42,145 nucleotides of DNA from Methylotenera sp. GTDB taxonomy: Bacteria; Pseudomonadota; Gammaproteobacteria; Burkholderiales; Methylophilaceae. The stretch spans positions 1-42,145 of the forward strand of contig JAUXNQ010000054.1 of the NCBI GenBank assembly GCA_030682715.1, given 5' to 3'. Positions 36,419 through 42,145 of this stretch are shown here, in pieces. A program made the position numbers and the translations under genes. Positions within the stretch are counted from its first letter, which is position 1, and every line of letters starts with the position of its first letter. The notes beneath the pieces were generated by a model. The model did not search any database. It had not been told where the DNA came from and was given only the letters and a program-made list of their open reading frames with translations.

Positions 36419-36452
36419 AATGCATTAAATTGGGGCGTTAATTTAATGCATT
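36419..36452. promoter_or_regulatory. 13-bp inverted repeat between enhancer and promoter of glnA
   Basis: Perfect arms AATGCATTAAATT and AATTTAATGCATT surround GGGGCGTT. It lies between the NtrC site and the sigma-54 promoter. It is not a standard NtrC site, so it may be a second operator or a weaker NtrC half-site pair. Confidence 0.6.
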
Positions 36453-36496
36453 ATTTATTTACCCTCTAAAATTCAAGCGTTTAACGCTTTCCAGAT

Positions 36497-36512
36497 TGGC
36501 ACGTTTCCTGCT
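36497..36512 (+). promoter_or_regulatory. sigma-54 promoter of glnA
   Basis: TGGCACGTTTCCTGCT fits the consensus TGGCAC-N5-TTGCW with one mismatch; GG and GC are correctly spaced. It lies 62 nt before the glnA ATG, downstream of an NtrC site. Confidence 0.88.
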
Positions 36513-36573
36513 AATCTTCTGAGTTGAATTTTTACTTGTTTTATTTTAACCCACACCACCATAGGAGATTCTA

Positions 36574-37983
36574 ATGTCAGTGGAAAATGTAATGAAATTG
36601 GTAATCGATAACGACATTAAATTTGTTGATTTTCGTTTTACCGATACACGCGGCAAAGAGCAACACGTAACAGTGCCAGTATCGCACTTTAATGAAGACA
36701 AATTTACTGAAGGCCACGCATTTGATGGTTCTTCAATCGCTGGCTGGAAAGGTATCCAAGCATCAGACATGCAATTGATGCCAGATCCAACAACTGCGAA
36801 CATCGATCCATTCATGGACGAGCCAACATTGGTATTAACTTGCGACGTTGTAGACCCAACTGATGGCAAAGGCTACGACCGTGACCCACGTTCATTAGCA
36901 AAACGTGCTGAAGCTTACTTAAAATCAAGCGGCTTAGGTGACACAGCTTATTTCGGTCCAGAACCAGAGTTCTTCATTTTTGATAGCATCCAATGGGATG
37001 TTTCAATGAACGGTAGCTCAGTTCGCATCAACTCTGAAGAAGGCGCATGGGCGTCTGGTGAGAAATTTGAAGGCGGCAACACAGGTCACCGTCCAGGGGT
37101 AAAAGGTGGCTACTTCCCAGTGCCACCAGTCGATTCATTGCACGACATCCGCTCAGCAATGTGTACAACACTTGAAGCAATGGGCGTACCTGTTGAAGTA
37201 CATCACCACGAGGTTGCTACTGCCGGCCAATGTGAAATTGGTACTAAATTCAGCACATTGACACAACGTGCAGACTGGACTCAAATTCAAAAATACGTGA
37301 TTTTGAACACGGCTCACGCTTACGGTAAAACAGCGACATTCATGCCAAAACCATTCGCTGGCGATAACGGTTCTGGTATGCACGTTCACCAATCAGTATG
37401 GAAAGATGGCAAAAACTTGTTTGCTGGTAACGGCTACGCAGGCTTAAGCGAATTCGCACTTTACTACATCGGCGGCATTATCAAACATGCTCGTGCATTG
37501 AATGCGATTACTAACCCAGGTACGAACTCATACAAACGTTTGGTTCCACACTTTGAAGCACCAGTTAAATTAGCTTACTCAGCTAAAAACCGTTCAGCTT
37601 CTATCCGTATTCCTTTTGTGCATTCTGACAAAGGTCGCCGTGTTGAAGCGCGCTTCCCAGATCCAATCGCTAACCCATACTTGGCATTCTCTGCATTGCT
37701 AATGGCTGGTTTAGATGGCGTACAAAACAAGATTCACCCAGGTGAAGCAGCCACTAAAGATTTGTACCATCTTCCACCAGAAGAAGATGCAAAAATCCCA
37801 ACAGTATGCTCATCACTAGAACAAGCGCTTGAAGCACTTGATGCTGACCGTGAGTTCTTAACTAAAGGTGGCGTATTTACTAATGACTGGATCGATGCAT
37901 ACATTGCATTGAAAATGGAAGAAGTAAACAAAGTACGTATGACACCACACCCAGCTGAGTTTGGTTTGTACTACTCTTGCTAA
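36574..37983 (+). CDS. glnA: glutamine synthetase type I
   Basis: A 469-aa enzyme making glutamine from glutamate, ammonia and ATP, forming dodecamers. It shows [17 protein letters not shown], the metal-binding [26 protein letters not shown], the glutamate/ammonia-site segment [17 protein letters not shown], and the adenylylation site in [16 protein letters not shown] precedes the ATG. Nitrogen control through sigma-54 and NtrC is evident upstream, and ntrB-ntrC follow downstream. Confidence 0.98.
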   Translation: MSVENVMKLVIDNDIKFVDFRFTDTRGKEQHVTVPVSHFNEDKFTEGHAFDGSSIAGWKGIQASDMQLMPDPTTANIDPFMDEPTLVLTCDVVDPTDGKGYDRDPRSLAKRAEAYLKSSGLGDTAYFGPEPEFFIFDSIQWDVSMNGSSVRINSEEGAWASGEKFEGGNTGHRPGVKGGYFPVPPVDSLHDIRSAMCTTLEAMGVPVEVHHHEVATAGQCEIGTKFSTLTQRADWTQIQKYVILNTAHAYGKTATFMPKPFAGDNGSGMHVHQSVWKDGKNLFAGNGYAGLSEFALYYIGGIIKHARALNAITNPGTNSYKRLVPHFEAPVKLAYSAKNRSASIRIPFVHSDKGRRVEARFPDPIANPYLAFSALLMAGLDGVQNKIHPGEAATKDLYHLPPEEDAKIPTVCSSLEQALEALDADREFLTKGGVFTNDWIDAYIALKMEEVNKVRMTPHPAEFGLYYSC

Positions 37984-38010
37984 GCAATTGTTGTTAGTTT
38001 AATACTGTTT

Positions 38011-38040
38011 AAAAGGGCGATTTACTCGCCCTTTTTATTT
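38011..38040 (+). terminator. glnA terminator
   Basis: AAAAGGGCGA and TCGCCCTTTT enclose TTTAC, followed by T-rich sequence, 28 nt after the glnA stop. Confidence 0.92.
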
Positions 38041-38203
38041 TTCTGCGCATATACAACACCAGCAACTATTACTCTCTATTATTGCCACACTTATATCAGC
38101 GTCAACCTAATACAATTTGCATTCGTTAAATAATCACTTGTTAACAACACCGCCAAGCATCATCGATGTTGCCTTATTTAATCAACTCTAATAAACTCAC
38201 CAC

Positions 38204-38704
38204 ATGAAAAAACACTTATTCTTATCACTGATTGCCATTACGCTCTCAAGCCATGCATTTGCTGAAATTTATAAGCGTGTAGATGCCGATGGTCGAGTAA
38301 CTTACTCAAACATCAAAAGCAAGGGGGCTACGCGCCTTGAGCTAGACCCTGATACCAATGTGACATCCAATGAGCGCGCCAAGGCAGGCAACACAAATGC
38401 AACAAGGCGCAGCCCAACGCCTGAAACGTTTCCTAGAGTAGATGCCAACACTCAAAATCAACGTGATAACAAACGCCGAGAGATTTTACAAAACGAACTT
38501 GAAGCAGAAAAACAAGCACTTGATGAGGCTAAAAAGGCTTATGCAGAAGGTGAATCTAACCCAGAAGTTTACAAAACAGCAACAGGTCAAACATTTAGGA
38601 ATGTTCCAAAATTTGAAGAGAAAATGAAAAATCTACAGGAAACTGTCGATAATCATAAAAAGAATATTGAGCTTTTGCAAAAAGAGTTAGATTCATTACG
38701 CTAA
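38204..38704 (+). CDS. DUF4124 periplasmic protein
   Basis: A 166-aa exported protein. It has a signal peptide (1-20, cut at AFA-EIY), then the DUF4124 segment EIYKRVDADGRVTYSN-KS, then a charged, helix-rich coiled-coil region (about 85-166, REILQNELEAEKQALDEAKK). The DUF4124 function is unknown. A member of this family between glnA and ntrB is frequent in betaproteobacteria. Confidence 0.9.
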   Translation: MKKHLFLSLIAITLSSHAFAEIYKRVDADGRVTYSNIKSKGATRLELDPDTNVTSNERAKAGNTNATRRSPTPETFPRVDANTQNQRDNKRREILQNELEAEKQALDEAKKAYAEGESNPEVYKTATGQTFRNVPKFEEKMKNLQETVDNHKKNIELLQKELDSLR

Positions 38705-39007
38705 TTTACTGCAAATAAATCCATCAACACAACCAGCGCTGCACCTAAATGGGGCGGGTCTGGTTTTTTTGTTTTCCAATACTGCTATACTAATCACATT
38801 AAAATTTAATCATTCACTCATTAAAACAATGAATGAATTTAGCGCACATTAACATGAAAAAATAATTTAACATTTAAATTCAACAAGTTAAATTGCCCAC
38901 TAAATAGCACCACCAAGTTTTATCAATTAATCCATAAGCCATATCAAAACTGGTCTATCTCTTGCTTATGATAAGTCAATCAATAAAATGACGAGTGAAG
39001 CACTATT
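38705..39007. other. intergenic region upstream of ntrB
   Basis: AT-rich, with no gene. A near-perfect inverted repeat ATTCACTCATT / AATGAATGAAT (38812-38838) is present. A T run near 38763-38773 after GC-rich sequence could end the DUF4124 transcript. I cannot assign an ntrB promoter. Confidence 0.4.
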
Positions 39008-40099
39008 ATGGTTCAACCAACGCCAGACCACTTTGCTGGACTAGAGCATTTAGCAACAGCAATCATCTTGCTAGATGACTGTCGTGTTGCCTATGTTAAT
39101 CCTAGCGCCGAAGTTATTTTTGCGTTTAGCGCAACTCAGATTATTGGCCAACATATCAACGAGGTATTCCCAGATTGCGAAATACTCATGCTCGCAATCA
39201 ACAATGCAATTAAAGAGCAAAGTCCATTTCGTGAGCATGAGTTTACCATTAGCACCCATAGACAAAACTCATTTGCGGTCACTTGCACAGTCACCCCTAT
39301 AGAGTCATCCGTAGCTAATCTAATACTAGAATTCCAACCTATGGATGCTCAGTTAAGAATCGCCCGTGAAGAACGCATGCTGATTCAACAACAAGCCAAT
39401 GCAGAGCTACTACGTAACTTAGCACATGAAATCCGCAATCCACTAGGTGGCCTCCGTGGTGCAGCGCAATTGCTAGAACACGAACTACCATCCCCTAGTT
39501 TACGCGAGTATACGCAAGTCATTATTAAAGAAGCAGACAGATTGCAAGCGCTGATGGATAGGCTTTTAATCCCACATCGGGTACCAAAGTATCAACCAAC
39601 CAATATACACGAAGTATTAGAACGCGTTCGCAGCCTACTACTGGCAGAATCTCCACGTAGCATACTCATCAAACGTGATTACGACTTAAGCCTACCAGAA
39701 CTAATAGGTGACCGTGAAAAACTCATCCAAGCTGTATTAAATATTGCACGCAACGCAGTACAAGCGATGCAATCAAACAAAACGCCTGACAGCCAAATTA
39801 CCTTCAGGACACGTGCTGAAAGACAAGTGACACTCGCCAGAAAACGCTATCGCGTTGCAATTAAATTAGAAATTATCGACAACGGCCCAGGGATTCCTGC
39901 GGATATACGTGACCGCATTTTTTACCCCTTAGTATCAGGTAGTGAAGGCGGTACAGGCCTAGGTTTAACACTCGCTCAGACATTTGTAACGCAACATCAT
40001 GGCATGATTGAATGCGAGAGTGTGCCAGGAAACACAAGGTTCACAATTTTGTTACCCATAGAAACTACAGCAGTCAAACCTGCTACAAAAATGCAATAA
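39008..40099 (+). CDS. ntrB: nitrogen regulation sensor kinase NtrB
   Basis: A 363-aa cytosolic histidine kinase/phosphatase that sets NtrC phosphorylation, controlled by PII. It has a PAS domain (about 10-110), the H-box LLRNLAHEIRNPLGGLRGAA with H140, an N-box IARNAVQAM, and G-boxes DNGPGIP and GTGLGLTLA. There is no membrane segment, as expected for NtrB. It is followed by ntrC after an 84-nt gap that contains a REP pair. Confidence 0.95.
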   Translation: MVQPTPDHFAGLEHLATAIILLDDCRVAYVNPSAEVIFAFSATQIIGQHINEVFPDCEILMLAINNAIKEQSPFREHEFTISTHRQNSFAVTCTVTPIESSVANLILEFQPMDAQLRIAREERMLIQQQANAELLRNLAHEIRNPLGGLRGAAQLLEHELPSPSLREYTQVIIKEADRLQALMDRLLIPHRVPKYQPTNIHEVLERVRSLLLAESPRSILIKRDYDLSLPELIGDREKLIQAVLNIARNAVQAMQSNKTPDSQITFRTRAERQVTLARKRYRVAIKLEIIDNGPGIPADIRDRIFYPLVSGSEGGTGLGLTLAQTFVTQHHGMIECESVPGNTRFTILLPIETTAVKPATKMQ

Positions 40100-40120
40100 A
40101 TAGTATTTACATTCACAGTT

Positions 40121-40161
40121 AATGACCGCTCCTGACTTTGTAGGAGCGGTCATTGACCGCG
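40121..40161. repeat. REP-type palindrome pair between ntrB and ntrC
   Basis: Perfect 13-bp arms AATGACCGCTCCT and AGGAGCGGTCATT with an 8-nt loop. The right arm continues into GACCGCG, giving a second possible hairpin GCGGTCA-T-TGACCGC. The GTAGGAGCGG...CCGCGAA form is the common REP type and matches the pair at 41691-41806. Confidence 0.85.
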
Positions 40162-40183
40162 AATAACACGATAGGATGAAGAA

Positions 40184-41581
40184 ATGAAACCAATTTGGAT
40201 TATTGACGACGACAAATCAATTCGCTGGGTCTTTGAAAAGGCATTAGCCCGCACAGACCTAGCGTTTAAGACATTCCCGTCTGTAGTTGATGCACTCAAT
40301 GCACTTGATCATGAGCAACCACAAGTCGTTGTAAGCGACATCCGCATGCCAAATGGTTCAGGCTTAGACCTACTAAGCGAAATGAAGCGTCGATATCCAG
40401 ATATTCCTGTGATTATCATGACGGCTTATTCTGATCTTGAAAGTGCAGTTGCAGCTTTTCAAGGTGGCGCCTTTGAATACCTCGCAAAGCCTTTTGATGT
40501 TGACCAAGCCATCGACATTATCAAACGTGCTGTAGAAGAAAGCACCAGACAAGCCTCAGAAAATGGTTTTAGCTCAGTCGCTGAAGATACGCCAGAAATC
40601 ATTGGGCAAGCCCCTTCCATGCAGGAGGTATTTAGAGCAATCGGACGCTTAAGCCGCTCACATGCTACAGTTTTAATTAACGGTGAATCTGGTAGTGGTA
40701 AAGAACTGGTTGCACGCGCACTCCACCGCCACAGCCCACGTGCAGATAAGCCTTTTATAGCCATTAACACCGCCGCTATTCCAAAAGACTTATTAGAGTC
40801 TGAGCTATTTGGTCACGAGCGTGGTGCATTTACAGGCGCAGCGGCTGGCAGACGTGGCCGCTTTGAACAAGCTGACACTGGCACTTTGTTTTTAGATGAA
40901 ATTGGCGACATGCCAGCAGACCTGCAAACCCGCCTATTGCGTGTGCTTAGTGACGGCCAATTTTATCGCGTAGGTGGTCACCAGCCGATTAAAGTCAATG
41001 TACGCATTATTGCTGCCACCCACCAAGATTTAGAAGAACGCGTCAAAAGTGGTTTATTTCGTGAAGACTTATTTCACCGCTTAAATGTAATTCGTCTACG
41101 CTTACCCGCACTACGTGAGCGCCGTGAAGACATCCCGCTACTCATTAAGCATTTTCTACAACACAGTGCTACTGAACTTGGCGTTGAAGCAAAGCAACCC
41201 TCTGTTGCAGCACTTAAATATCTTAGTGCTGTTAATTGGAGCGGAAACGTTCGCCAGCTAGAAAACGTATGCCACTGGCTTACGGTAATGGCGCCTGGTC
41301 AAAATATTGACATTGCAGACTTACCGCCAGAGCTAAAACAAGACAGTAGCAAATCAAGCACAAATGACTCTTGGCAAGAAGCACTTGCCGCAGAAGTAAC
41401 AGATGCACTCAACCGTGGCGAGCAAAATGTATTAGAAACCCGCACGCAAATTTTTGAGCGGATTTTAATTGAAAAAGCACTAGAACATACTCATGGCCGA
41501 AGAATTGAAGCCGCTAACCAACTAGGAATGGGGCGAAATACGCTCACCAGAAAAATTCAGGAACTAGGGATAGAAGAGTAA
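40184..41581 (+). CDS. ntrC: nitrogen regulation response regulator NtrC
   Basis: A 465-aa sigma-54 activator. The receiver domain (1-120) has D52 in [11 protein letters not shown] and K102. The AAA+ domain (about 140-370) has Walker A GESGSGKE (167-174), the sigma-54 contact loop GAFTGA (214-219) and Walker [11 protein letters not shown]. The C-terminal Fis-type HTH is [31 protein letters not shown] precedes the ATG. It is expected to bind the palindrome at 36391-36407 and activate glnA. Confidence 0.97.
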   Translation: MKPIWIIDDDKSIRWVFEKALARTDLAFKTFPSVVDALNALDHEQPQVVVSDIRMPNGSGLDLLSEMKRRYPDIPVIIMTAYSDLESAVAAFQGGAFEYLAKPFDVDQAIDIIKRAVEESTRQASENGFSSVAEDTPEIIGQAPSMQEVFRAIGRLSRSHATVLINGESGSGKELVARALHRHSPRADKPFIAINTAAIPKDLLESELFGHERGAFTGAAAGRRGRFEQADTGTLFLDEIGDMPADLQTRLLRVLSDGQFYRVGGHQPIKVNVRIIAATHQDLEERVKSGLFREDLFHRLNVIRLRLPALRERREDIPLLIKHFLQHSATELGVEAKQPSVAALKYLSAVNWSGNVRQLENVCHWLTVMAPGQNIDIADLPPELKQDSSKSSTNDSWQEALAAEVTDALNRGEQNVLETRTQIFERILIEKALEHTHGRRIEAANQLGMGRNTLTRKIQELGIEE

Positions 41582-41607
41582 GTTAATTTAAAATTGAAGG
41601 CGCAGCG

Positions 41608-41680
41608 CAGCTATCTACTACGGATAGCTGTGATACCTTTGTACCACAGGCACTCCGATTTGCTAAGTGCTGAAGCACTT
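41608..41680. other. hairpin-rich segment after ntrC
   Basis: Two perfect hairpins lie between ntrC and the REP pair: CAGCTATC / GATAGCTG (41608-41630) and AAGTGCT-GA-AGCACTT (41665-41680). Neither has a following T tract, so they are not typical terminators. They may be part of the same repeat-rich zone. Confidence 0.5.
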
Positions 41681-41690
41681 GCAAAGTCGT

Positions 41691-41806
41691 ATGTAGGAGC
41701 GGCTAGTAGCCGCGAACAAACCTATCAAATTGAAACAGTGCTGATTTATTGTATCGTCAGGTTAAGTTTCACCATCGCATTCGCGGTCGGTGACCGCTCC
41801 TACATG
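41691..41806. repeat. inverted pair of REP sequences (BIME-like)
   Basis: The left unit is ATGTAGGAGCGGCTAGTAGC then CGCGAAC, with hairpin GCGGCTA-G-TAGCCGC. The right unit, read on the minus strand, is ATGTAGGAGCGGTCACCGAC then CGCGAA. The outer 12 bp are exact inverted copies (ATGTAGGAGCGG / CCGCTCCTACAT). They are about 165 nt from the end of a RAYT-like transposase gene. Confidence 0.88.
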
Positions 41807-41881
41807 TGATTGAATGGGGATCATAGCGCCTGATTTTTTACGCGTAATATGGGAAATGAACTTTGCTTATTGGCATCAATG

Positions 41882-41962
41882 AATGAATGGGGTCATGGAA
41901 TGAATGGGGTCAATGAATGGGGTCAGACACGATTATCAATGAATGGGGTCAGACACGATTAT
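41882..41962. repeat. four copies of a 13-bp repeat beside the transposase
   Basis: AATGAATGGGGTC occurs at 41882-41894, 41899-41911, 41912-41924 and 41938-41950. The last two copies are followed by AGACACGATTAT. On the minus strand this reads ATAATCGTGTCTGACCCCAT, a sequence commonly seen directly after RAYT genes. It begins 7 nt past the transposase stop. Confidence 0.88.
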
Positions 41963-41969
41963 TGCTCAC

Positions 41970-42145
41970 TCAATTTGGCCTACCCACTCCCTTAGATACC
42001 GCCAGCCGATTACTTAACAAAGCAATTGTCGCCTTAAATTTATCACCGCCCAATGCCCATCCTTTATGCACACTCTCGCGTATATTGATTAAATCATCTT
42101 TCTCGATTTCCGTATTAAACAACGCCTGATAGCGCGTCTGCCGCC
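41970..42145 (-). CDS. REP-associated tyrosine transposase (RAYT), partial: C-terminal 57 residues
   Basis: The reading frame enters from the right edge and stops at 41970-41972. The visible residues (RQTRYQALFNTEIEKDDL, INIRESVHKGWALGGDKFKA, ending NRLAVSKGVGRPN) match the C-terminal end of Y1/RAYT transposases: Y-ALF, an I-R-S/A-N/H-GW-LG-F pattern, and a final GRP. The catalytic HUH and Tyr lie outside the window. Such enzymes are single-copy and act on REP sequences; REP pairs are directly downstream. Confidence 0.82.
   Translation of the reverse strand, partial: RQTRYQALFNTEIEKDDLINIRESVHKGWALGGDKFKATIALLSNRLAVSKGVGRPN

Noticed and set aside
41917-42129. 70-aa plus-strand open frame at the right edge
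   Set aside because: It is antisense to the RAYT-like C-terminus, which has clear family resemblance.

Overview
The window looks like the chromosome of a betaproteobacterial methylotroph, most likely Methylophilaceae (Methylotenera-like). The evidence is a PQQ precursor gene (pqqA), a SoxYZ-like carrier of the kind that accompanies quinoprotein dehydrogenases, betaproteobacterial gene orders (fmdB-DUF502-aspS; uvrA divergent from MFS-ssb; glnA-ntrB-ntrC) and moderate GC. The genus assignment is inference. I saw no rRNA, tRNA or CRISPR.

Layout. 1-2300: a minus-strand iron-response cluster with a Fur box over its promoter. It holds two related small proteins, an unknown 99-aa protein, a second cysteine-free ribosomal protein S4, and hemP. 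2579-2650: pqqA, only 23 codons. 2713-7127: tRNA hydroxylation protein TrhP, a GIY-YIG nuclease enclosed by inverted palindromic repeats, a YjbQ protein, the SoxYZ-like carrier, a VOC protein and apt. 7171-8440: an AT-rich DpnI-like restriction cassette bracketed by palindromic elements. 8438-12370: aspS, DUF502, fmdB and aroG. 12844-16614: a four-PAS GGDEF-EAL membrane protein. 17.2-21.9 kb: an ECF sigma factor, katG and small redox-related genes.

22.1-27.6 kb: a tightly overlapping, GC-richer operon for a multisubunit Na+/H+ antiporter. Its subunit arrangement (E, F, G, MbhD-like, MbhE-MrpB fusion, C, D, D) resembles the antiporter half of membrane-bound hydrogenase more than a standard Mrp operon, and a DUF190 gene leads it. 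28.1-33.2 kb: ssb, a YajR-like MFS transporter and divergent uvrA. 33.3-36.2 kb: an HDOD protein, mtgA, aroE and a rhodanese. 36.4-41.6 kb: the nitrogen control region, with glnA behind an NtrC site and a sigma-54 promoter, a DUF4124 protein, ntrB and ntrC. The right edge carries REP-type palindromes and the 3' end of a REP-associated (RAYT-like) transposase.

The most notable theme is palindromic repeats linked to nuclease or transposase genes: GIY-YIG with PELVEG-type repeats, a DpnI-like cassette between two palindromes, and a RAYT beside its probable REPs. The other strong points are the iron-regulated S4 paralogue and the hydrogenase-like antiporter module.
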